Shown one piece after another: positions 17,464-24,741 of a DNA stretch of 51,546 nt. Both the position numbers and the translations under genes were made by a program. The stretch comes from an uncultured Treponema sp. (lineage in GTDB: Bacteria > Spirochaetota > Spirochaetia > Treponematales > Treponemataceae). How positions within the stretch are numbered: the stretch's first letter is position 1; every line of letters begins with the position of its first letter. The notes beneath the pieces were generated by a model. It did no database searches. It saw only the letters and a program-made list of their open reading frames with translations, and was not told where the DNA came from. The DNA lies in contig CAMVDX010000015.1 in assembly GCA_947166355.1 (NCBI GenBank), positions 1 to 51,546 on the forward strand, in the 5' to 3' direction.

Positions 17464-20075
17464 TACTGAGCTCCTTCTGAACCACCTGCAGTTACATTAC
17501 GCTTAGCGGCTTCTGCTTCTTCTTCGGCAATAGTCTTACCAAGCTTCTTTGCAACTTCAACAATTTCGAATACTTCAAGCTTATCACCAACCTGAATATC
17601 CTGCCAGTTTTCTAAGCCGATACCACATTCGTAGCCTACGCTTACTTCCTTAGCATCATCCTTAAAGCGCTTGAGGGAAGAAATTTTTCCAGTGAAGATT
17701 ACAATACCGTCGCGAACAAGGTTTACGCTTGCAGAGCGGCGAACAATACCTTCTGAAACCGAACAACCGGCAATTACGCCAACCTTTGGTACCTTGAATG
17801 TATTGCGAACTTCCACCTGTCCGATAACTTCTTCTTTTGTATCCGGCTGAAGCATACCTTCCATAGCGGCCTGAATTTCTTCAACACACTTATAGATGAT
17901 ATTGTATTTTCTGATTTCAACCTGTTCCTGCTCGGCAAGAGTTTTTGCCTTTGGAGTAGGACGAACATTGAAGCCGATGATAATTGCATTTGAATCAGCA
18001 GCTGCCAAAGTAACGTCTGATTCGTTGATAGCACCCGCACTTGAGTGAATAACTGAAAGGCGGATTTCGCGGGTTGAAAGCTTTTCAAGAGAAGCTTTGA
18101 GGGCTTCTGCAGATCCCTGAAGGTCTGCCTTAATGATAACCTTAAGCTCTTTAACTTCACTGTCTTTAATATCTGTAAAGAGAGTATCAAGAGTTGTCTT
18201 CTTAACAGCTTTAGCAGCTTCAAAACGCTTAAGTTCCTGACGTTTTGCAGAGATTGCGCGTGCATCCTTTTCGCTTTCTGTTACCTGGAATGGGTCACCT
18301 GCATTTGGCATTTCTTCCATACCAAGAACTTCTACTGGAGTTGAAGGACCAGCTTCTGTAATACGGCGGCCTCTGTCATCAAACATAGCACGAACACGGC
18401 CAGAGTAAATACCTGCAACAAAAGGATCTCCCTGGCGCAAAGTACCACGCTGAACAACAACTGTTGAAACAACACCACGGCCCTGGTCTACGCGGCTTTC
18501 AAGAATCTTACCTTCTGCACGACATTCGTAGTTAGCCTTAAGCTCAAGCATTTCTGCCTGTAGAAGAATTGCATCAAGAAGATCATCAATACCTTCTTTT
18601 TTAAGAGCGGAGATGTGTACATACTGGGTATCTCCACCCCATTCTTCGGGAGTAAGGCCCTGCTCAGAAAGCTGAGTCTTAACACGGTCTGGATTTGCTT
18701 CCGGTTTATCAACCTTGTTTACAGCAACGATGATAGGAACCTTTGCATCCTTAGCATGTGCAATAGCTTCCATAGTCTGAGGCATTACACCATCATCAGC
18801 TGCTACTACAAGAACTACAATATCTGTTACCTGAGCACCGCGGGCACGCATCATAGTAAATGCTTCGTGACCTGGTGTATCGAGGAAGGTGATTTTTCCC
18901 TTAGGAGTAGAAACTGAGTAAGCACCGATAGACTGAGTAATACCACCGGCTTCGCCTTCTGCAACATGTGAATGGCGGATGGCATCCAAAGTCTTTGTCT
19001 TACCATGGTCTACGTGTCCCATTACAGTTACGATAGGAGGGCGAGGAAGAAGCTCTACACCGTCATCCTTTTCGCTTTCAATTACAGTTTCATCATAAAG
19101 GCTTACGAGGTGAACTTCACAGCCGTATTCTGCAGCAAGAAGAGTTGCAGTATCAGAATCGATTGACTGGGTAATTGTAACCATCATACCCATGCCCATA
19201 AGCTTTCCGATTACTTCACTTGCCTTAAGATTCATCTTGCGGGCAAGGTCAGAAACCGAAATAGTTTCCATAATATCGATTGACTTTGGAACTACAGAAG
19301 CCGGAGTTTCAACCTTCTTCTTCTGACCAAAGAGGTTATCATCATACTGCTCTTCGTCTTTGCGGTTATATATCTGTTTTTTGCCTTTGAAGGTCTTTTT
19401 TGTAGACTGGCGTGCCTGATCTACAGGAGGTACAGGAGCTGCACCGCCCATTCCGCCGGTACGAGGTCTAAAGCCGCCCTGGCCACCTTGACCGCCACGG
19501 TTGAAACCACCATTTCCACCCTGACCGCCGCGGAAGCCGTTTCCGCCCTGGCCGTTACCACCACGGTTATAGCCACCCTGACCGCCGCGTCCGCCCTGAC
19601 CATTATTGTCACGGTCGCGGTTCTGGTAGTTCTGTCGGGCCTGAGAGCCGCTAAAGCCGCCGCCCTGACCACCACGCTCACGGTTATAGCCACCGCCCTG
19701 ACCGCCACGGAAACCGTTTCCACCGCCCTGAGAGCTGCGGTCGCGGTTATAGCCGCCCTGACGAGGTTTATCAGAAAGATTTCCAGCCTTTACGTTCGGA
19801 CGCGCAGAGTTCAATTCAAAGGTGCGCGGCTTATTTTCAGGCTTTCCTGAAGTTTTTACTTCTGGTTTGCTTGCAGCAGGAGCCGAAGTTTCAGTTTTCT
19901 TTACTACAACATGCTTCTGATTCTGAGGTTGTGAATTTGTCTGTGGATTTGCAGGTGCCTTCTTTTTTACTACAACGACCTTTTTCTTTTCAGTCGAAGC
20001 TGTGCCTGCAGGAGCTGCATCCTGCTGTTTTTTGTGCACTACAAATCCGGGCTTTTTTTCGTTTTCTTCAGCCAT
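17463..20075 (-). CDS. infB: Translation initiation factor IF-2 with RGG-like N-terminus
   Basis: The product is 870 residues. IF-2 delivers fMet-tRNA to the 30S subunit and promotes subunit joining. Residues about 90-210 form a low-complexity region built of GGQGG, GGYNR, NGFRGG and RDR units, resembling RGG-type RNA-binding tails. The IF2_N helix domain follows ([11 protein letters not shown]). The G domain carries GHVDHGKT (about residue 352), DTPGHEA and NKVDKP, then beta-barrel domains and the C-terminal domain, which ends near [17 protein letters not shown]. Order nusA-infB-rbfA is conserved. The gap to nusA is 18 bases with an AAGGAAGG site. Confidence 0.97.
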   Translation of the reverse strand: MAEENEKKPGFVVHKKQQDAAPAGTASTEKKKVVVVKKKAPANPQTNSQPQNQKHVVVKKTETSAPAASKPEVKTSGKPENKPRTFELNSARPNVKAGNLSDKPRQGGYNRDRSSQGGGNGFRGGQGGGYNRERGGQGGGFSGSQARQNYQNRDRDNNGQGGRGGQGGYNRGGNGQGGNGFRGGQGGNGGFNRGGQGGQGGFRPRTGGMGGAAPVPPVDQARQSTKKTFKGKKQIYNRKDEEQYDDNLFGQKKKVETPASVVPKSIDIMETISVSDLARKMNLKASEVIGKLMGMGMMVTITQSIDSDTATLLAAEYGCEVHLVSLYDETVIESEKDDGVELLPRPPIVTVMGHVDHGKTKTLDAIRHSHVAEGEAGGITQSIGAYSVSTPKGKITFLDTPGHEAFTMMRARGAQVTDIVVLVVAADDGVMPQTMEAIAHAKDAKVPIIVAVNKVDKPEANPDRVKTQLSEQGLTPEEWGGDTQYVHISALKKEGIDDLLDAILLQAEMLELKANYECRAEGKILESRVDQGRGVVSTVVVQRGTLRQGDPFVAGIYSGRVRAMFDDRGRRITEAGPSTPVEVLGMEEMPNAGDPFQVTESEKDARAISAKRQELKRFEAAKAVKKTTLDTLFTDIKDSEVKELKVIIKADLQGSAEALKASLEKLSTREIRLSVIHSSAGAINESDVTLAAADSNAIIIGFNVRPTPKAKTLAEQEQVEIRKYNIIYKCVEEIQAAMEGMLQPDTKEEVIGQVEVRNTFKVPKVGVIAGCSVSEGIVRRSASVNLVRDGIVIFTGKISSLKRFKDDAKEVSVGYECGIGLENWQDIQVGDKLEVFEIVEVAKKLGKTIAEEEAEAAKRNVTAGGSEGAQ

Positions 20076-20093
20076 TATTATCTTTTACCTTCC

Positions 20094-21575
20094 TTATTCC
20101 TCTTCAAACTCAAATTCAACGCCACACTTTGGACAGTGTGTCATATCAAGAGTAATCTTAGCTCCACATTCAGGACAGAAATATTCTTCTTCCTCACTGG
20201 CAGGAGCTTCTGGTTCATTAGCCTGAGTTTCTGCTGCAGCTTCTTCTGACTGTGCCTCAGGCTCCTCTTCTTCAACAAACTCTACGTTTTCGCTAATCAG
20301 CTGATTAATCTTATCAAGAGCTTCCTGTGAAACTCCTTCAACATTAATAGTTCCGTTATCGTAAGCTTCAACAAAGTCCTGGAACTCTTCAATTCCGGCA
20401 TTCTTAAGAAGCTCTGCAACCTCAGCATCAACACCTGGAAGCTCAGAAATCTTAGAAATTTCTTCAACCGCTTCATCATTAAAGAGGTTACGTGCATTCT
20501 GAACAGTATTGAATGAAGAAAGATCAAGTTCTTCAGCCTGTTCAATAGTCTTAACGTCGATATTCCAGTCGCACAAGCGGTTTGCAAGGCGTACATTCTG
20601 TCCCTGACGGCCGATTGCAAGAGAGAACTGAGAATCTTCTACGATAGCAAGAGCCTGCTTTTTGTCAGCATCTGTAATAAGAACACGTTCAACCTGAGCA
20701 GGTGAAAGAGCATTCTTAATGAAAACAGCTGGATCCGGATCCCACTTAAGAACATCAATTTTTTCGTTCATAAGCTCGCGGATAACGTTCTGAATACGAA
20801 CACCACGAAGTCCTACACAAGCTCCAACAGGATCAACTTCTTCACGAGCAGAAGAAACTGCAATCTTTGTTCTGTAGCCTGCATCACGTACGATTCTGTT
20901 GATTTCTACAGTACCATCAGCAATTTCCGGAACTTCCTTTTCAAGAATTGAGCTTACAAGCTTTGTATCACTTCTTGAAAGAACAAGCTGAATTCCAGTG
21001 TTTGTAGGCTTTACATCTACGATAAGAGCCTTAATCCTGTCACCCTTTTCATAAACTTCAAGCTTAGACTGGAATTTAGTTGGCAAGAAACCTTCAATAC
21101 GGCCTGCATTTCCAAGGTCAACAAAGATGTTTCCGTTGCGCTCGCGCTGATGATATCCAATAATCATCTCGCCAATCTTGTCTTTATATTCGTTCATCAG
21201 AGAAGTCTTATAAGTTTCATTTAATCCCTGGTGTGCAGTCTGTTTTCCAACAGTTACGGCAGAACGGTCAAAGGTTTTAGGGTCTTCAAGAATATCAATT
21301 TCATCCCCCTCTTCAACCTCGTCGCCGGCAAGCTTTCTTGCATCTTCAAGTTCAATTTCCTTAACAGGATCATAAACACCGTCAACAACAACCTTGCGCG
21401 AATAAATAGCAACATCCGACATATCATCGTTAAATTTTACGATAGCGTTTTCATCGTCACCATAAGTGCGTTTATAAGCAGCTTTCAGAGCCTTTTCAAT
21501 AGTCTGCTTTACAGAATCCTCTGAATAACCTTTTTCCGAAATCAACGCTCGGATTGCCTCTGCCATTTCTGACAT
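20094..21575 (-). CDS. nusA: Transcription termination/antitermination factor NusA with C-terminal zinc ribbon
   Basis: The 493-residue product has the NusA N-terminal domain, S1 domain (RNGNIFVDLGNAGRIEGFLP), KH1 and KH2 (SAREEVDPVGACVG, SLAIGRQGQNVRLANRL). It binds RNA polymerase and RNA to control pausing and termination. A helix-hairpin-helix-like region (about 355-430) follows. The last 30 residues add two CxxC knuckles (CPECGAKI and CPKCGVEF), a zinc ribbon that standard NusA lacks, joined by an acidic Glu/Ala linker. The start ATG has a GGAG site. It lies between rimP and infB. Confidence 0.95.
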   Translation of the reverse strand: MSEMAEAIRALISEKGYSEDSVKQTIEKALKAAYKRTYGDDENAIVKFNDDMSDVAIYSRKVVVDGVYDPVKEIELEDARKLAGDEVEEGDEIDILEDPKTFDRSAVTVGKQTAHQGLNETYKTSLMNEYKDKIGEMIIGYHQRERNGNIFVDLGNAGRIEGFLPTKFQSKLEVYEKGDRIKALIVDVKPTNTGIQLVLSRSDTKLVSSILEKEVPEIADGTVEINRIVRDAGYRTKIAVSSAREEVDPVGACVGLRGVRIQNVIRELMNEKIDVLKWDPDPAVFIKNALSPAQVERVLITDADKKQALAIVEDSQFSLAIGRQGQNVRLANRLCDWNIDVKTIEQAEELDLSSFNTVQNARNLFNDEAVEEISKISELPGVDAEVAELLKNAGIEEFQDFVEAYDNGTINVEGVSQEALDKINQLISENVEFVEEEEPEAQSEEAAAETQANEPEAPASEEEEYFCPECGAKITLDMTHCPKCGVEFEFEEE

Positions 21576-21604
21576 CTTCTAACTCCTCGGGAATTATTTC
21601 TAAG

Positions 21605-21760
21605 TCATGCTGATCCTGAAACAAGTTCAGGATGACGTTTCAGCATCTTTTGAATAGATTCCGAACCTTCGCAGCATAGCTGCTCGGAGACTCGCTAAAA
21701 ACAGTCCACTGGACTGTTTTTGCCCTGCTACGCAGTGCCGCTCCCTAAGTTCGGAATGAC
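21605..21760. repeat. Nested palindromes between rimP and nusA
   Basis: A family B element (21605-21647) contains CCTGAAACAAGTTCAGG flanked by outer arms ATGCTG and CAGCAT. A second B element has its arms ATTCCGAAC (21658-21666) and GTTCGGAAT (21749-21757) split by about 82 bases, which carry other hairpins including a perfect 11-bp stem AAAAACAGTCC-ACT-GGACTGTTTTT (21697-21721). One palindrome appears to have landed in another. Confidence 0.7.
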
Positions 21761-21782
21761 ATTTTTCCCCTAAATAATAATC

Positions 21783-22244
21783 TTAGTTATAGTTAAATTT
21801 TGCTTTCGCAATATTTTCAAAAGAAACTGAAAACGTTTTTCCGTCATCAGCTTCCAAAGTTACCTGTTTATCATCGGCAGAAATTATTTTTCCGCCAACC
21901 CAGTCTGTAACAGTTTTATCCCAAACCCTTACAGCACGTCCTGTAAATACAGCAAATTCAGCCGCATTCTTAATATTGTGCTCAATACCGGGACTTGTAA
22001 GCTCCATCATAGTGTCCTCAGTTCCAAGCAGCGCCTCAAGACGGGTTAGAAGAACTCGGTGCACCTTGGCACAATCATTTACCCCGATATTTCCGTCCGG
22101 CTCAGCCGATGCAATCATTGCTGAAATTTTTGTGGTAGTCTTAGAAGGAACAATTTTCAGTTCAACAAGCTTATAGCCCATTCCCTCAACAAGAGCCGCA
22201 CATTCATCGTAATACTTAATGCTTTTATAAGAAGTGTATTCCAT
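21783..22244 (-). CDS. rimP: Ribosome maturation factor RimP
   Basis: The product is about 153 residues, typical of RimP, which assists 30S assembly. The N-terminal domain has ECAALVEGMGYKLVELKIV and the motif DCAKVHRVLLTRLEALLG. The link ELTSPGIEH (family SPGI/V signature) precedes the C-terminal SH3-like domain with FTGRAVRVWDK. I chose the ATG at 22244 because AAGG lies four bases upstream; a start at 22292 would read through the terminator at 22291-22322. It is the first gene of rimP-nusA-infB-rbfA, although repeats separate it from nusA. Confidence 0.93.
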   Translation of the reverse strand: MEYTSYKSIKYYDECAALVEGMGYKLVELKIVPSKTTTKISAMIASAEPDGNIGVNDCAKVHRVLLTRLEALLGTEDTMMELTSPGIEHNIKNAAEFAVFTGRAVRVWDKTVTDWVGGKIISADDKQVTLEADDGKTFSVSFENIAKAKFNYN

Positions 22245-22290
22245 AAATCCTTGAAAAATCCGTGGTCCGCAAGAACCTTTTTCTGGCAAC

Positions 22291-22322
22291 AAAAAAGACC
22301 CGTGGGTCTCACGAGTCTTTTT
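22291..22322 (-). terminator. Rho-independent terminator after the 2H phosphoesterase gene
   Basis: On the minus strand a 13-bp stem AAAAAGACTCGTG / CACGGGTCTTTTT (one T-G wobble) with a five-base loop and T-rich end. It separates the upstream minus-strand gene from rimP. Confidence 0.75.
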
Positions 22323-22373
22323 AATAATTCTATTAAACTGACATTAACAATATAGAAGAAAACCAATTTTTTG

Positions 22374-23111
22374 TCAATTGATTTCCACATCCAAAACAGG
22401 CGTATAAGGATTACAGCAGGCAAGACCAATAGTAGTAATACGGGCGCATCTGCCTTGCGGCAGACCGGGCTTTGCGGTGTTCCGGCTATCGCCTCCAGCC
22501 GCTTCCCTCGCTTCGCTCAGTCCAGTGGCCGCCTCTGGCGCACCTCCAATCCCTTGCGCAAGGAAGCTCGCAGGCAGGCCATCCTCAGTCTTTAAAAACT
22601 CCATTCCCTTTTTAAACTGTTCGTGACTAAGCTTTACTCCAAGTGCAATATGCGGATACCAGTTCTCAGGCAGATAGTTACGGTTATCAGCAGGCTCAAA
22701 ATAAGGAAGAAACATTTTATGAAGAAGCTCATTTATTTTTCCGAGCACTCCGCCCCGTTCAGGCTTTATAAAAATCACCTTGTCAAGAAAAGATTCAACC
22801 CCAGTGAAGAATAGAGAAAAAGAAGGGGTCTCTTCAGAAGGCTTCCCTTCCCATAAATCTTTTGGGAAAGGCAAAAGACCGTTCTGCACCGCCGAAACAA
22901 AATCCTTAAACAAGTTTTTTAATTTGCCGACATCCGCATCACTCACATGAAACATTCCGACCGTCAGATGCGGAGGCACATTATTTACTGTCATATAATC
23001 ATTTTCAGTTACCCGCGCCAGCTGCGCCGTAAGCTCACGAATCGCCGAGGCGGTATCTTCATCAAAATAAAGAGTAATTGCATAGGTTGAAAAAGGCGTC
23101 TCCTTCTTCAT
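22374..23111 (-). CDS. 2H phosphoesterase / 2'-5' RNA ligase-like protein
   Basis: The 245-residue product has both 2H motifs: PPHLTVG (about residue 48) and YPHIALG (about residue 152), the paired HxT/S catalytic histidines of the LigT/CPDase superfamily. Such enzymes act on 2',3'-cyclic or 2'-5' phosphodiester bonds in RNA or nucleotides; the substrate is not known. After the second motif the fold normally closes with one strand, here RITTIGLACC. About 43 residues of Ala/Gly/Ser-rich sequence (about 181-223), encoded by hairpin-rich DNA, interrupt the gene before it. Confidence 0.75.
   Translation of the reverse strand: MKKETPFSTYAITLYFDEDTASAIRELTAQLARVTENDYMTVNNVPPHLTVGMFHVSDADVGKLKNLFKDFVSAVQNGLLPFPKDLWEGKPSEETPSFSLFFTGVESFLDKVIFIKPERGGVLGKINELLHKMFLPYFEPADNRNYLPENWYPHIALGVKLSHEQFKKGMEFLKTEDGLPASFLAQGIGGAPEAATGLSEAREAAGGDSRNTAKPGLPQGRCARITTIGLACCNPYTPVLDVEIN
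22443..22571. repeat. Hairpin-rich insertion inside the 2H phosphoesterase gene
   Basis: GC-rich DNA with several small palindromes (CTGCC/GGCAG, CTTGCGCAAG, AGGCGGCC/GGCCGCCT-like). It differs clearly in composition from the AT-rich gene around it and is a multiple of three in length, leaving the frame open. Confidence 0.55.
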
Positions 23112-23185
23112 AAAGGCTCCTGAATTATATTTGTTAATTATATATATTTTGTGTTTTTCCAGAATATTATGTAATTCCAGCGAAA

Positions 23186-24256
23186 TTACTGCAATAACTC
23201 CCTGAGTTTTCCTGCGTTCTTTGCTCCGCTGCCGTTCGGGTGATTGTTGAAAAATACTACGGGCTTTCTGCCGGTAATTATGGCATTCTGAATTATCGGG
23301 ACGAACTCGGCGAGTTCAGAGTCGCTGTAATCGTAGGTGTAGCGGGCAGAGGCGGGGTTTGCGGAGCTCTCAAAATTGGCAGAGGTCACAATTCTGGCAG
23401 AGCTATCAATGTTGGCAGTGGCCGCCAAATTGGCGGAGCTCTCAACGCTGGCGGAGGCCGCACAGTTGACAGAGCTCTCAACGCTGGCAATGGCGGCAGC
23501 TTTCGTTGAACCTGCAGCTTTCGAATACCAGGCATCAGCATTGCGGCCATGAAGTCTTATATAGGCTATAGGCCCGATAAACGGAGCTTTAATCGTCTTA
23601 CCGTCTGGAAGAGCCTTAAGCTGTGGCATATCGCAGAAGCAAAGGCTTGATTTGCGTTGTTCGAGACCTCGGAGAACAGACTCTTTAATCCACTCAACAT
23701 GGCGGAACTCAATCACCACAGGAAAGCCCTGAAATTCAGCTATTATTTTTGCAAGGTAGATTCTGTTTTGGTCTGTGTAATGAAAACTCTGCGGAAACTG
23801 AAAAAGAAGCGCACAGAGGCAGCCCTTTTCTGCAAGCGGGCCGACAGCTTTTATAAAATCGGAGGCGGCGGCCTGCCAGTTGCGGTCAATTTCGTGAGTT
23901 AGAAGGCGGTTTGCCTTTATACTGAATTGCAGCAGGCCGCCGCTTCGCTCATAAAACGAGAGAAGCTTTTCTGCTGTAGGCATACTGTAAAACGTGTTAT
24001 TAAGTTCAAGCGCATTAAATTGAGTTGCATAGTATGCAAGGAAGTCTTTACGCTTGAGGTCCTCGGGATAAAAAATGCCCTTCCACTCAGGATAGTCGTA
24101 ACCGCTCGTTCCGATGAGAAGAGGAAAATTAGCCGGGGGCGTTGTAACCGAGTTTGCTACGCAAACATCGCAGGGGGTGTCCCCCGCTGGGTGGGTAGCG
24201 AACAACGAAGTGTGAGCGCAGGGAGGGGCTCCTCCCTCCTTATTCGAAATCATCAT
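23186..24256 (-). CDS. DUF72 family protein, enlarged by repeats
   Basis: The product is up to 356 residues. The core matches the DUF72 TIM-barrel family: LLIGTSGYDYPEWKG, FNALELNNTFY, FSIKANRLLTH, LLFQFPQSFHY, VVIEFRHVEW and AYIRLHGRNADAWYS, ending VVFFNNHPNGSGAKNA. Its biochemical role is unknown. Two parts are unusual. Residues about 255-302, between WYS and YDYSD, are four tandem 12-residue repeats. The first 45 residues come from a family D repeat, and no ATG, GTG or TTG exists closer to the conserved start. Thus the N-terminus and start are uncertain. Confidence 0.75.
   Translation of the reverse strand: MMISNKEGGAPPCAHTSLFATHPAGDTPCDVCVANSVTTPPANFPLLIGTSGYDYPEWKGIFYPEDLKRKDFLAYYATQFNALELNNTFYSMPTAEKLLSFYERSGGLLQFSIKANRLLTHEIDRNWQAAASDFIKAVGPLAEKGCLCALLFQFPQSFHYTDQNRIYLAKIIAEFQGFPVVIEFRHVEWIKESVLRGLEQRKSSLCFCDMPQLKALPDGKTIKAPFIGPIAYIRLHGRNADAWYSKAAGSTKAAAIASVESSVNCAASASVESSANLAATANIDSSARIVTSANFESSANPASARYTYDYSDSELAEFVPIIQNAIITGRKPVVFFNNHPNGSGAKNAGKLRELLQ
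23364..23507. repeat. Four tandem 36-bp repeats in the DUF72 gene
   Basis: GAGCTCTCAA or GAGCTATCAA recurs at 23364, 23400, 23436 and 23472, exactly 36 bases apart. In the minus-strand protein it encodes imperfect 12-residue units of the form SVESSANLAATA. Confidence 0.85.
24130..24240. repeat. Family D repeat forming the DUF72 N-terminus
   Basis: Contains GGGGGTGTCCCCC, then GGGTGGGTAGCGAACAACG, a GCGCAGGGAGGGG part and GGAGGGAGGAGCCCCTCC as arms. The same order of blocks, GGGG-hairpin, GGGGTAGCGG, GGGGGAGACTTCCCCC, occurs in the copies at 34155-34285 and 42903-42995. Confidence 0.65.
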
Positions 24257-24677
24257 AATTTTTATTCACATTTAATTTCTTAGTGTCTGTGCGTTTTGAA
24301 TGCGGTTTAGGCCCGTTCTTTCCGCCACCACTCTTACCTTCAAGGGTCTTTTTTACATCGCCGTTGGTCAGCACACTCATAGACTTTTCGCTGGCAAGGC
24401 GGCGCTTACGGGCATCACCTTCGAGGCCGGCAGCGACATCTGACTGCTTTATTAGAATATCGTTTGCAGAATTTAGATGAAGGGCAAAATGAAGTTTGTT
24501 GTTTTCTTCTATATTAGTAATTGCGGCTTCTATATCTGTAAAAACAAGGCCTGCCTTCTGCTTGCCCTGAAGCTTTATATTTTCTCTTATTTTCTTGGCT
24601 ACAAGGGCTTCTGTTATTAAAGCTTTTTCTGAAAGCTGCAGAATCGCCTTTGCAATTTCTTCCTGTATCTGATTCAT
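24240..24677 (-). CDS. Small basic hypothetical protein
   Basis: The 145-residue product is Lys-rich, with predicted helices over residues 1-75 and a disordered, positively charged C-terminus containing KSGGGKNGPKPHSKR. It has no signal peptide. It could bind nucleic acid, but no family is recognised. The frame stays open upstream into the FeoB gene on the other strand, but that part is the antisense of repeats. The ATG at 24677 lies seven bases after a perfect TATAAT and has no ribosome site, so it is probably leaderless. Its end overlaps the DUF72 frame by 17 bases. Confidence 0.65.
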   Translation of the reverse strand: MNQIQEEIAKAILQLSEKALITEALVAKKIRENIKLQGKQKAGLVFTDIEAAITNIEENNKLHFALHLNSANDILIKQSDVAAGLEGDARKRRLASEKSMSVLTNGDVKKTLEGKSGGGKNGPKPHSKRTDTKKLNVNKNYDDFE

Positions 24678-24684
24678 GTATTGG

Positions 24685-24690
24685 ATTATA
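24685..24690 (-). promoter_or_regulatory. -10 box (TATAAT), probably leaderless start
   Basis: TATAAT on the minus strand, seven bases before the ATG at 24677. The -35 region is weak (ATCAAT at 17 bases). Confidence 0.5.
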
Positions 24691-24741
24691 ACATAAAATT
24701 CATTATCATTGATATAAGATTTTTTTATAAGAGCACAATTC

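Noticed and set aside
19488..19850. Plus-strand open frame opposite the IF-2 Gly-rich region
   Set aside because: Its Ala/Thr/Val-rich product is the antisense of a GC-rich repeat tract; no independent start signal.
24678..24741. Fur-like box in the region before feoA-feoB (TTCATTATCATTGATA)
   Set aside because: Only a partial match to the 19-base palindrome, and AT-rich DNA makes such matches likely; the regulator type in this organism is unknown.
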